A DNA stretch of 64,000 nucleotides, from NCBI RefSeq assembly GCF_000092645.1, contig NC_014165.1:496001-560000 (forward strand), in the 5' to 3' direction. Below the pieces are notes generated by a model. The model was not told the origin of the DNA and ran no database searches. It saw nothing but the letters and a program-made list of their open reading frames with translations. Of the stretch, positions 15,340 to 24,800 are shown piece after piece. How positions within the stretch are numbered: the first letter of the stretch is position 1; each line of letters opens with the position of its first letter. The DNA is from Thermobispora bispora DSM 43833. Lineage in GTDB: Bacteria; Actinomycetota; Actinomycetes; Streptosporangiales; Streptosporangiaceae. Position numbers and translations under genes: made by a program.

Positions 15340-16695
15340 GTGTCCGGAACATCCGCGCATGCCGTCGCCGACCAGCCCGCCGTGCGCCGGAGACCGGCGT
15401 GGCTGCTCTCGCCGTACGCGTTACCGCTCCACGCGCTGCGCATCGCCGGAGCCTGTGCCTTACCGCTGATCATCTGGTTTTCCCTCGGCCGTGTCATCCG
15501 GTGGGGGCTCCTGCTCCTCGCGGCGACCATCTCGCACGGCGAGTGGTACCAGGCTCGGCTGGTCGTCGTGATGTTCCTGTTCACCCTGGTCGTGATGGCC
15601 TCGCTCGTCACGACCATCGGCATGCTCTACATCCTCCGCGGCGCCCTGATGGAGACCCAGGCCCGCCGCGCGGCGGGTGAGGCGCACGAGAGCCTGCTCA
15701 ACGCCCTCAACCGGACCGCGCTCGTGTTCTGCGGGATCTACCTGACCTGGGGGTTCCTCGCCGAGGACGCGCGCGACTTCATGAACATCGACCTGCTCCG
15801 GCAGCCCGACCGGATCTTCATCGACGCGTTCGCGGGCGAAGAGAGCACCGTGATGCGCGGGCTCATCGGCCTCGACCTCATTGTCTCCGCGGTGACCATG
15901 GCCGTGGCCTGGGTGGTGAAGACCCTCTTCGCCCGCCGTCACGAGGCCGGCCGCGGGCGGTTCTCCGGGGTGATCGCCACCTGCGGGGAGCTCGCTTTCG
16001 TGCTGTACGGGCTGAACGCGGTGACCACGGTCTTGGGCGCCCGGTCCGACTGGGTCGGCAGCCGGGTGGTCATCGTGGCCTGGCAGGAGTGGATGGAGAA
16101 GGCCAGGGAGAGCATCCCCGGGTGGAAGTCGGTCACCGACTTCATCGGGGAGGTCTGGCCGTACGTGGTCGACGCGCTCGTCCTCCCGCTCACCTGGCTG
16201 ACGGTCGGCATCCTGGTCTACGGCGCGTACGCGGAGGACACCCGCACCACGATCCGGGGGACGCCGCTGGAGCGCGCCGCGGCGCCCCTGGAGCGCCGCA
16301 CCCACGCCCTGACCCGGCGGGCGCTCGACAGGCTGACCGAGGGGTGGACGAGCCGCTGGATCCCGCTGCTCCATTCACTCCGGCTCACCATGCGCGGCGG
16401 CGCCCCGCTGTTCGGCATGTTCGCCCTGTGCTACGTGGGCCTGCACATCGGCGGCATCTACCTCGAGCGCGCCGGCCGGTACCTGCTGGACACCGGCGAG
16501 CCGTACTTCTGGATCTTCACCAGCGTGCCCATCGAGTTCGTGTCGGAGCTGATCGTCACGACGCTGAGCATGTGCCTGATCGCCGCGACCTTCGATCTCG
16601 CGGCCACCCGGGACCGGCTCGCCCGCGCGCAGGTCAGCGCCGGAAGCGCAGCACGTGATCGTTCCTCTCCTGAGACTTCGCCGCTGCCTTCATGA
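15340..16695 (+). CDS. Multi-pass membrane protein of unknown function
   Basis: This protein of about 451 residues has roughly eight hydrophobic segments, for example HALRIAGACALPLIIWFSLG, LVVVMFLFTLVVMASLVTTI, MRGLIGLDLIVSAVTMAVAW and SELIVTTLSMCLIAATFDLA. No known domain was recognised. GTG 15340 is preferred from the leaderless promoter; ATG 15331 is the alternative. The last 62 nt overlap, tail to tail, the end of the minus-strand operon. Position next to three anchored exported-domain proteins and a VirD4-like/HerA-like pair suggests it may be the channel or scaffold of a membrane complex, which is speculative. Confidence 0.8.
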   Translation: MSGTSAHAVADQPAVRRRPAWLLSPYALPLHALRIAGACALPLIIWFSLGRVIRWGLLLLAATISHGEWYQARLVVVMFLFTLVVMASLVTTIGMLYILRGALMETQARRAAGEAHESLLNALNRTALVFCGIYLTWGFLAEDARDFMNIDLLRQPDRIFIDAFAGEESTVMRGLIGLDLIVSAVTMAVAWVVKTLFARRHEAGRGRFSGVIATCGELAFVLYGLNAVTTVLGARSDWVGSRVVIVAWQEWMEKARESIPGWKSVTDFIGEVWPYVVDALVLPLTWLTVGILVYGAYAEDTRTTIRGTPLERAAAPLERRTHALTRRALDRLTEGWTSRWIPLLHSLRLTMRGGAPLFGMFALCYVGLHIGGIYLERAGRYLLDTGEPYFWIFTSVPIEFVSELIVTTLSMCLIAATFDLAATRDRLARAQVSAGSAARDRSSPETSPLPS

Positions 16696-18322
16696 AGTCT
16701 TCCGTCGACTGACCGGGCACGTCCCGGTAGGTGCTCGGCCGTACCAGCAGCTCGACCTCGTCGGCGACCTCAGGCGGGGCCACGCCGATGAACTCCATCC
16801 GGTAGGTCACGCCGATCCGGTTCTGCTCGGTCGACGGCGGGGTTTCGTTGCTGAGCTCCTCCATGCGCCAGGTACGGCCGGCCCGGTCGGTCAGCATGAC
16901 CTCCGGGGTGCCGTGGCGGATGGCGCCCTCCTGGTCGAGCGCGGTCCGGGTGATGACCGCCTTCAGCCACTTGCGATCGGTCGAGCCCGGTGAGCTGTCC
17001 GGCGGCGGGATCTCGAACAGGGTGGCCCGCCACTCCACGTGCTGCCAGACCATGGACTCGCCCTTCGGCACGATGTGCACGTGGTCGGCCGGGCGCCCGT
17101 ACCGGTACACGCTGTAGTGGAACCAGCCGGGCACGCCGACGGCGAGCGCGACGGAGAGCACGGCCGCGCCGCCGAGCAGGATGGTCCGGCGGGCCCGCGA
17201 CGTGCCCTTTCCGGTGCCGGGGGCCGCGCCCTCCTGGGCGGCGGCGCCGCTCTCCGCCGTGGCCGGCGGCTCCGGCCGCCCCGGCCCCTCGGCCTGCTGC
17301 GGCGGCTGCGGTGGCAGGGTCCGGGTGCCGCGCAGCGCGGGGAAGGGCTGGGTGGACCGGTCCTCGTCGTCCTCGGGCGGCCAGACCCGCTTGTCCTGCG
17401 GCGGGCGGACCCGGCTGGAGGCCGGTCTCGGCTCCTGGGCGGGCAGGCGCCCGCTGTAGGTGATGTCGGGCGATCCTTGGGACGGCAGCGGTCCGCTGTA
17501 GGTGATGTCACCGGGCTGGGGCTCGCCGCCGGGTTGCGGCCCTTGAGCGGGCAGGGGAGCGCCGTAGGTGACGTCGTCCGGTCGTGGTTCCCCGCCGGGC
17601 CGCCCGCCCTGCGGCGGGAGAGCGGCGCTGTACGTGATGTCCGGCGGGGGTGGCGTGCCATGAGCGCCCTCGCCCGGCTGGGCGCCCGGGACGGGCGGCG
17701 CGGGCTCGTAGGCGGGGTCGCCGGGCTGCGGCGGGAGCGCGGCGCCGTAGGTGATGTCGCCGGGCTGCGGCTCACCGCCGGGGTGTGATCCCTGCGGGGG
17801 CGGGGCGGCGCCGTAGGTGATGTCCGCCGGTTGGGTCCCAGAGGACGGCGCAGGAGTGGAATACCCGCCCTCTCCGGGCTGCTGCCCGTGCGACGGCGCA
17901 GGGGTGGGGTACCCGCCCTCCCCGGGCCGCTGCCCGTGCGACGGCGACGGGGCGGGGAACCCGCCTTCGCCCGGCTGCGCCGCCAGGGACGGGCCGGGCT
18001 GCGCCGCCGGGGGCGGAGAAGCGGGCGCGGAGTGCGGACCCTCGCCGGGCCGGGGGCCGTGCGGCTGCACGGGGAAGTGGTAGCCGAGGTCGCCACGGTG
18101 CCCGCCGGGGTGCGGCCCATACGGCAGGTCGGCCGGCCCGCCCTGGGGGTACGGCCCGTGCGCCGGCGCCCCGCCGCCCGGCGGCTGGGCGGGCATGCCG
18201 AAAGCGCCGGAGGTCCCGGCGGACGGATCGGCGTCGGACGGCCGGTCCGGCGGGAGGACGTACCACTCCTGCCCCTCCGGCGTGTTCCCGCTCGGTGTCC
18301 CGTTCCTCGGCGGCTGGCTCAT
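16634..18322 (-). CDS. Single-pass protein with long Pro/Gly-rich repeat region
   Basis: This 562-residue protein has three parts. Residues 1 to about 390 are low-complexity, rich in Pro, Gly and Gln, with six copies of a DITYxAxLP-type unit. A transmembrane helix follows (RRTILLGGAAVLSVALAVGV). A C-terminal extracytoplasmic domain of about 150 residues includes VEWRATLFEIPP, ELSNETPPSTEQNRIGVTYR and DEVELLVRPSTYR strands. ATG 18322 shares one base with the stop of the preceding gene. The outer domain looks like an Ig-type beta-sandwich similar in spirit to DUF4352, an inference. The repeat region could be a cytoplasmic docking or phase-separating tail. Confidence 0.78.
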   Translation of the reverse strand: MSQPPRNGTPSGNTPEGQEWYVLPPDRPSDADPSAGTSGAFGMPAQPPGGGAPAHGPYPQGGPADLPYGPHPGGHRGDLGYHFPVQPHGPRPGEGPHSAPASPPPAAQPGPSLAAQPGEGGFPAPSPSHGQRPGEGGYPTPAPSHGQQPGEGGYSTPAPSSGTQPADITYGAAPPPQGSHPGGEPQPGDITYGAALPPQPGDPAYEPAPPVPGAQPGEGAHGTPPPPDITYSAALPPQGGRPGGEPRPDDVTYGAPLPAQGPQPGGEPQPGDITYSGPLPSQGSPDITYSGRLPAQEPRPASSRVRPPQDKRVWPPEDDEDRSTQPFPALRGTRTLPPQPPQQAEGPGRPEPPATAESGAAAQEGAAPGTGKGTSRARRTILLGGAAVLSVALAVGVPGWFHYSVYRYGRPADHVHIVPKGESMVWQHVEWRATLFEIPPPDSSPGSTDRKWLKAVITRTALDQEGAIRHGTPEVMLTDRAGRTWRMEELSNETPPSTEQNRIGVTYRMEFIGVAPPEVADEVELLVRPSTYRDVPGQSTEDFMKAAAKSQERNDHVLRFRR

Positions 18323-18999
18323 CACTTCTTGTTCACCAGTGTGTGGTACTCCTCTGCCTCGTCGATCAGCCGAGCGGCGGCGCCGCCGGTGAGCCCGAGA
18401 TCGATCTCCGTCTCCGGCTGGTACAGGTCCACGACGAGGAGGCCGGCGGGCGGGGCGAAGACCAGCCGCGCCCCCGGGACGGCGTCCTTCGGCACCTCGT
18501 AGACGAGCACCCCGCTCGACCAGAGCCCCGGCTGGATCCACTTGCTGAACAGGGTGAGGCTGCTGTCGACCTTGTCCGTCGGCCAGTAGACGCGGTCATC
18601 CCTGGTGCGCAGGACCGGAGGGCTGCCCTGCGAGAGCCGGAACGGTTCGCGCACGCCCCGGGCGGAGATGTTCACCACCAGGAACAGGTTGCTGGTCCGG
18701 ACCTGGATCGTGTCGCCGACGCCGAAGTTCTTCGTGTCGACGGAGAGCGCGGCCTTGATCCAGTTCACCTTGACGCTGTACCGCGAGGTGTGCACCACCT
18801 CGCCGATCCGCCCGTGGACGGTCAGGTTGGAGAGCTGCTCCTCGTACGACGGCTCGAAGGTCTGCGCGTAGACCGCGGCCGCGGCGAGGGCGAGGCCGAT
18901 GAGCCCGCGGGCGATCCTCCGGCCGGCGCCCGCCTTGGCGGGCCGGGCCTCCGCGGCCGGTCCCTCCACGCTCGGGAGCTGCGGCTGCGTGACCGTCAT
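18322..18999 (-). CDS. Single-pass membrane protein with exported beta-rich domain
   Basis: This 225-residue protein has a short cytoplasmic N terminus, one hydrophobic helix (RRIARGLIGLALAAAAVYAQ) and an extracytoplasmic domain of about 160 residues rich in beta strands (GEVVHTSRYSVKVNWIKAAL, NLFLVVNISARGV, GVLVYEVPKDAVPGARLVFA). The pattern, ending in a strand that describes a released surface or field-limited modification of fold, is close to Ig-like DUF4352-type domains, but I do not recognise a named family. It overlaps its upstream gene by ATGA and its downstream gene by one base, so the three are a tight operon. Function unknown. Confidence 0.78.
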   Translation of the reverse strand: MTVTQPQLPSVEGPAAEARPAKAGAGRRIARGLIGLALAAAAVYAQTFEPSYEEQLSNLTVHGRIGEVVHTSRYSVKVNWIKAALSVDTKNFGVGDTIQVRTSNLFLVVNISARGVREPFRLSQGSPPVLRTRDDRVYWPTDKVDSSLTLFSKWIQPGLWSSGVLVYEVPKDAVPGARLVFAPPAGLLVVDLYQPETEIDLGLTGGAAARLIDEAEEYHTLVNKK

Positions 19000-19655
19000 T
19001 GCCCCTGCTCCTGCCGTACCGGAAGGGTGATGCGCGCCGCCACGGTGGGCGTGAACTCCTCGTCGTCCAACTCACCGGCGAGCCGCCATTGCCGCGTCTT
19101 GTCGCGGAGGCCGATCTCCTCGTACACGAAGCTGCCGACGTCGATGGTGATCTCGGAAGGGGCGGGGTCGGTGGGCTTGAGGTCGTACTTCACCACCACC
19201 GTCGTCGTGATGCCCGGGTGGAGCTGCCGGCTCTGGACGCCGTAGCTGAGCACGTAGACGCTCGGGCCGTACTCGGACTTGATCTCCGGGGCGATCCTGA
19301 GCAGTGAGCTGGCGAACTCCCCGAACCCCATGGACGGCTTGGCATCGGGCTTGGGGATGCCGCCGACCGGTGCGGTCTCGTTGCTCACGTTCTTGACCTT
19401 GAGCACGAGCTGCAGGCTGCGCTTGGGCGTGCCGTACCGGTCCTGTTCCGTGGTGTCGATCGCCTTGATGAACTGCGTGCTGAACCGGCCCTGATCGATG
19501 ATCTTCCCGGGGGCGACCTCGGGAGGCGGCTTCTCCGGCGCCTCCTGCAGGCCGCCGAGCAGCGCGGTGACGCCCAGGCCGGCAGCGGCGATCGCGATGG
19601 CTGCCGGGATGAGGATCGGGCGTCGGCGGCGCTTGCCTCCGCGGGATGAGGTCAT
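18996..19655 (-). CDS. Single-pass membrane protein, first gene of the exported-domain operon
   Basis: This 219-residue protein begins with a basic stretch (RGGKRRRRP), a hydrophobic helix (ILIPAAIAIAAAGLGVTALL) and an exported domain with SLQLVLKVKNVSNETAP and QLHPGITTTVVVKYDL strands. These resemble DUF4352-like (telokin-like) sandwiches, whose usual pattern is a conserved-vocabulary VKVxNxS motif. ATG 19655 lies 8 nt after a TACCAT hexamer on the minus strand, so it is probably leaderless. An upstream in-frame extension is rejected. It heads a three-gene operon transcribed away from the VirD4-like gene. Confidence 0.8.
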   Translation of the reverse strand: MTSSRGGKRRRRPILIPAAIAIAAAGLGVTALLGGLQEAPEKPPPEVAPGKIIDQGRFSTQFIKAIDTTEQDRYGTPKRSLQLVLKVKNVSNETAPVGGIPKPDAKPSMGFGEFASSLLRIAPEIKSEYGPSVYVLSYGVQSRQLHPGITTTVVVKYDLKPTDPAPSEITIDVGSFVYEEIGLRDKTRQWRLAGELDDEEFTPTVAARITLPVRQEQGQ

Positions 19656-19799
19656 GCCAAGGGATGGTAGTACGACGCCCTTGCGGCACTTGCCGGATCT
19701 ATGGCACGGCCATGGGAGAAATACGTCTGAATGGCGAGAAGCCCACACCGGTGAGGCGTGGAGATCCTAGGCTGGGATCGAGGCGGACATGGAGGGCTC

Positions 19800-21716
19800 G
19801 TGGGCGACCCGCACCCTGATCATGCCCAGCTTCAGGCTGATCGGATATACCTGGGCTGGCAGTATGCGCAGTTATATCCGGATCCCGGACCGCCGCCCAA
19901 GCGTCCTCCCAGGGAAGAGATCCCCGAAGAGCCGCTCGACGACGAGTGGTTACGCCGCCAGCGGTTTCAGGAGGATCTGTTCAACCGTCCGGTCCGGCTG
20001 CTGCGCACCTCGGCGGCGATGATCGCCGCCCTCATCCTCCTCCTCGGCGTCACCGGGGTGCTGATGTGGCCCCTCGTCCTGCTCGGCCTCGCCGCGGCCG
20101 GCGGTGTCGCGCTCATCTGCAGTTACGCGATCTACAAGGGCAGGCGCACCGTGGACGCGCGGATCGAGGAGCGCCGGGAGCGGCTCCAGCGCGAGCGGGA
20201 GCGCCGGAAGCGGGAGCTCCTCGCCGCCGAGGAGGAGCACGCGGCGAAATACCGGGAGTGGGCTGAGCGGAAACGCCGGTACGAGGAGCAGGTGACCTGG
20301 TATGCGGTTACCGTGCCCGACGACATCGACCGGATCGACGTGGCCGGCGGCACCCTCGCCGGATGGTCCGCCCTGATCACCTTGGTCGGCGCCACCCGGC
20401 TCCACAGCGGGGGCGATCTGACCGTCCTCGACCTCTCCGAGGGGGCGATCGCAACGGACCTCATCGAGCTCGCCAGGCGCGGCGGCGACAAGCCGCTCGT
20501 CTGGGTGCTCCCGGCCGACCTGCCGCGCCTCGACCTGGGCGCGCGGCTGGGGCCGGAGGCCTTCGCCGACGTGCTCGCGCACGTGGTGAGCGTGAGCGAG
20601 GAGACGGGGAGGGACATCGGGTTCGACAACGCGATTCTGGAGCGGGTGCTCCAGGTTCTCGGCGAGGACGCGACCATCAGCCAGGTGACCGCCGCGCTGC
20701 GGGCCCTCGCGCAGGTGGGCGACCCGCGCGATGACATGCGGCGCGGCCTGCTCACCGCGGCCCAGCTCGAGCGGATCGGCACGCTCTTCGGCCGCGGGGT
20801 GGCCGACCGGGTGGTCATCGAGCGGGCCTGGGCCATGGAGTCCCAGCTCCGGAAGCTGGAGCCGCTCGGCTCGGAGGCGGTGCCCCTGCCCCCCGCCCGC
20901 CTGCGGGTGATCAGCATGGACCGGCAGGCGGGGGTGTTCGGGAACCGGGTCCTGGGCACCTACGTGGCCACCGCGCTGACCCACCTGCTCCGCAGGTCGC
21001 CGGCGAACCGGCGGCCCTGGGACCACACGATCATCGTCGCGGGGGCCGACAAGCTCCGGGGCGACGTGCTCGACCGGCTCATGGACGCCTGCGAGACGTC
21101 GCGCACCGGGCTGGTGTTCACCTACCGCACCCTCACCCCGACCGTGCGGGAGCGCCTGGGCCGCGGCCACGCCGCCGTCGCCTTCATGCGCCTCGGCAAC
21201 GCCGAGGACGCCCGGGTGGCGAGCGAGCACATCGGCACCGGGCACCGCCTGGAGCTCGCCCGGCTCACCGAGCGGCTCAGCGCGTCCGCGGGCGGGATGG
21301 CCGGCCGGTACACGTCGACCGTCGGTCCGCAGCAGGCCTCGGCCGGGGAGCGGAGCGAGGGCGATCTCCGGGAGGACATCACCCGGTCGACCGAGTGGGG
21401 GCGGCGGGCCACGGAGGTCGCGCACGGGGCGCCGCACCTGTCGCGCGAGTTCCTGGTGGAGCCGCACCAGCTCCAGCAGCTCCCCACCACCTCGGTCATC
21501 GTCACGCACGCCACGGCCGAAGGCCGCCGGGTACGGCTCGCCGACGCCAACCCGGCGATCCTGACGTTCCCCAAGAGCACGCTCCGCGACATCGATGAGG
21601 TGTTGCGGGCCCTGCCCGACGGTGGAGAGGAAGAGGCGTCCCCCGCCGGCGCGGACGCCCCGCCGCCCAACCTGGGGCCACCGCCGCCCCGGCTCGACTG
21701 GCGGAAGCGACCATGA
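19800..21716 (+). CDS. Membrane-anchored VirD4/TraG-like pseudo-ATPase (inferred)
   Basis: This protein is about 638 residues. A double hydrophobic segment (residues about 70-110; MIAALILLLGVTGVLMWPLV) is followed by a charged coiled coil (about 118-165). A large domain follows whose landmarks match VirD4/TraG/FtsK-type coupling proteins but with catalytic residues lost: GGTLAGWS at 183-190 sits where a Walker A would be (Trp189 in place of Lys), and HTIIVAGADKL (409-419) where Walker B would be (Gly-Ala in place of Asp-Glu). The LGNAEDARVASEHIGTGHR region fits the same fold. GTG 19800 follows a GGAGGG site; GTG 19758 is an alternative. It is 96 nt upstream of an intact ATPase. Confidence 0.7.
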   Translation: MGDPHPDHAQLQADRIYLGWQYAQLYPDPGPPPKRPPREEIPEEPLDDEWLRRQRFQEDLFNRPVRLLRTSAAMIAALILLLGVTGVLMWPLVLLGLAAAGGVALICSYAIYKGRRTVDARIEERRERLQRERERRKRELLAAEEEHAAKYREWAERKRRYEEQVTWYAVTVPDDIDRIDVAGGTLAGWSALITLVGATRLHSGGDLTVLDLSEGAIATDLIELARRGGDKPLVWVLPADLPRLDLGARLGPEAFADVLAHVVSVSEETGRDIGFDNAILERVLQVLGEDATISQVTAALRALAQVGDPRDDMRRGLLTAAQLERIGTLFGRGVADRVVIERAWAMESQLRKLEPLGSEAVPLPPARLRVISMDRQAGVFGNRVLGTYVATALTHLLRRSPANRRPWDHTIIVAGADKLRGDVLDRLMDACETSRTGLVFTYRTLTPTVRERLGRGHAAVAFMRLGNAEDARVASEHIGTGHRLELARLTERLSASAGGMAGRYTSTVGPQQASAGERSEGDLREDITRSTEWGRRATEVAHGAPHLSREFLVEPHQLQQLPTTSVIVTHATAEGRRVRLADANPAILTFPKSTLRDIDEVLRALPDGGEEEASPAGADAPPPNLGPPPPRLDWRKRP

Positions 21717-21812
21717 CACCGTTCACATTGGGTAACGGCATCGTCAACCGGGCTGTGTCGGCGTGTTCGGTGAAGGAATCTCTCCCCAGTTCGTCGTCAC
21801 CTGAGGGGTCTC

Positions 21813-24800
21813 ATGCATCCGTTCCCCTTGAGCGGGCCGTGGTACCGGATCCAGGCGATCACCGCCCCCGCGCGTAGCCCGTCCGCGGAGTGGGACTTCG
21901 TCACCGTGCTTCCCGCCGTCCTCTCCGCGGCGCAGCGGAACCGGCCGTTCGTCATCGGCTGGCTGTCGCGAGGGGCGGGGGCGCCGTTAGAGCTGATCAC
22001 GAACGCGGGGCCGCTGGAGCCGCCCCGCCAGCCCAAGCGCGCCGCCACGACCGGCGACCCGCCGCCCGCGGGCCCGCAGCCGCTGCTCTTCCCCGGCGGC
22101 GCGCGGGGCGTGGAGATCGGCGACGACTGGCTCGCCGATCTGGCCGACCTGGTGTGGACGCCGTGCCCGGGCCGGCAGGCGCCGCCGCTGCAGGGCCGGG
22201 CGGGGACGGACGCCGAGTCCGGCCGGCCGACGCTGTTCGAGTCGACGCTGGTCACCCTCATGTCCCGGCCGTTCGCCTGGCTGGTGATCGCCGAGCCGAC
22301 CGACCTGCTCGACGCGGAGATCGCCCACCTGCGCACCCAGCTCAACGTGCTCCGGCAGTACGGCGACGCCTCCGAGCGGTCGCGGTTCGACGTGGAGCGG
22401 GCGGAGCGGCGCATGCAGGAGCTCGACGCGTTCCGCGAGGCCGGGCTGTGGAACGTGCGCGTGCTCGCCGGCGCGGCGAACGCCGAGGAGCTGCGGCAGA
22501 TCGCCCCGGTGCTGGTGGGCTCCGTGGAGATGAGCCACCACCCCTACCGGCTGCGCACCGCCCTGTCCGGGGCGGGCCTGGCCGGGAAGGACTCCGGCCC
22601 GGGCGCCGGCCCGGTGTACGCCTTCACCGAGGCGCTCTCCCTCGACCTGCGCGACCCCACCGACGGGGCGGCCACCCCGTTCGCGGCCACGGCCGGGGCG
22701 CTCGCCGCGCTCGCCGGGCTGCCGCACCGGGAGGTGCCCGGGGTGCGGGTGCTCGACGCGGGCTTCTTCGACGTGACGAGCGAGGCCGAGGTCGACGGCA
22801 GCTCCGAGGTGATCGATCTCGGGACGATCGTGGACGGCCAGGACCGGCCGGTGGGAACGTTCCGCGTGCCGCTCTCCACGATCAACCGCCACGTGTTCGT
22901 GACCGGCGCCACCGGGTCGGGCAAGTCGCAGACGGTGCGGCACCTGCTCGAGCAGCTCACCGAGGCGGGGATCCCGTGGCTCGCGATCGAGCCGGCCAAG
23001 TCCGAGTACGCGGCGATGGCCGGCCGGATCGAGCACCTCGCCCCGCTGACCGTGATCAACCCGTCGGCGCCCGACAACGTGCCGATCAGCGTCAACCCGC
23101 TCGCGCCCGAGCCGGGCTACCCGGTGCAGGCGCACATCGACATGGTCCGCGCGCTCTTCATGGCCGCGTTCGACGCCGAGGAGCCGTTCCCGCAGATCAT
23201 GTCGCTGGCGCTGCAACGGGTCTACGAGGCCAACGGCTGGGACGTGGTCACCGGGGCCGGCATCCCCGGGGCGGCGGTGCAGCCGGCCGTGCCCACGCTT
23301 GAGCAGCTCCAGCAGCACGCCCTCGAGGTGATCCAGGAGATCGGCTACGGCAACGAGGTGCAGGCCGACGTCGAGGGCTTCATCAGCCTGCGGCTGCGCA
23401 GCCTGCGGGTGGGGAGCGCCGGCCGGTTCTTCGAGGGCGGCCACCCCGCGGACATCGGCGGGCTGCTCCAGCGGAACGTGGTGCTCGCGATCGAGGACGT
23501 GGCCAACGACGAGGACAAGGCGTTCCTCATGGGCACGCTGATCATCCGGATCGTGGAGCACCTGCGGATGCGCGCCCGGCAGGAGCCGCGGGAGGAGCTG
23601 GCCGGGGGCCTCCGGCACGTGATCGTGATCGAGGAGGCGCACCGGCTGCTGCGGAACCGCGGCGCGGGCCGGGCCTCCACCCACGCGGTCGAGCTGCTCG
23701 CCGGGATGCTCGCCGAGATCCGGGCGTACGGCGAGGGCATCATCGTGGCCGAGCAGATCCCGACCAAGCTCGTCTCCGACGTGGTGAAGAACACCGCGCT
23801 CAAGATCGTGCACCGGCTGCCGGCCGAGGACGACCGGCGGCTCGTCGGGGCGGCGATGAACCTGAGCGAGGACCAGTCCCGCCAGGTCGTCTCGCTGCGG
23901 CCCGGGTACGCGGCGGTGTTCGCCGACGGCATGGACCGCCCGCTTCGGGTGAAGATCCCTCTGGGGGAGGACCGGGAGCGGCCGATGCTCAGCCCGGTGC
24001 CGCCGATCCGGGGCCGCCGGTCGGCCGCCTGCGGGCGCGAGTGCCGTACCGGGAAGGCGTGCACCCTGGTCGAGCTGCGGGAGGCGGACCTGCTCGCCGC
24101 CGCCCCCGAGTGGGCGTGGCTGCGGATCTGGACCGACACGGTGATCCTGGCCTTCGTGACGAACCGGCCGCTGCCGGGGGTGCCGCGGGTGCTCGCCGAC
24201 ATCTGGGCCGAGCTGCCGCCGCGGCGCCGGGAGTGCCTGCTCGCCACGCTGATCGAGCGCTCGGTCTCCCGCCGCGCCTGGTCGCTGCGCACCTGGTTCG
24301 ACCCGGCGCTGCTGACCGAGCGGGCCGCGGAGGTCGCGGCCGGGCTGCTCGACCCGGAGAGCGTGGAGGGCGAGCTGCCGCCCATGCGGCCGGGCGACCG
24401 GCCGGGCCCGTCGTGGGTGATCCCGCAGGTGCGCTGGCTGCACGAGGTGGAGCGGCTCTTCCCGTACGGCCGGCCCGCCCCGGACCTGCGCGACCCGGCG
24501 CCGCCCATGGAGTATCCGCTGTTCGGCACCGACCCGGCCGGGCGGCCGTACCCGCACCCCGGGGTGAACGGGTCGGTCCAGCCCGAGGGCAAGGGGGAGG
24601 GCGCCGTGGCCGTGGGGGCGCGGGTCGAGCTGCTCGGCCACCGGGCCAAGGCGCTCCGCCACCACCCGCTGTCGATGGAGGTCGACCGCAACCGGGCGCT
24701 CGCCTGGCGGGTGATCCTCGGCGACGACGAGCACGAGGGGATCCAGCGGGACATCACCATCGTCGCGATCGGGGTCGAGCCGCATGAGCGGCTCCGGTTC

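Noticed and set aside
21987-24785. 932-codon minus-strand frame opposite the HerA-like ATPase
   Set aside because: Antisense shadow with Arg/Gly/His-rich noise; the plus strand carries clear Walker motifs.
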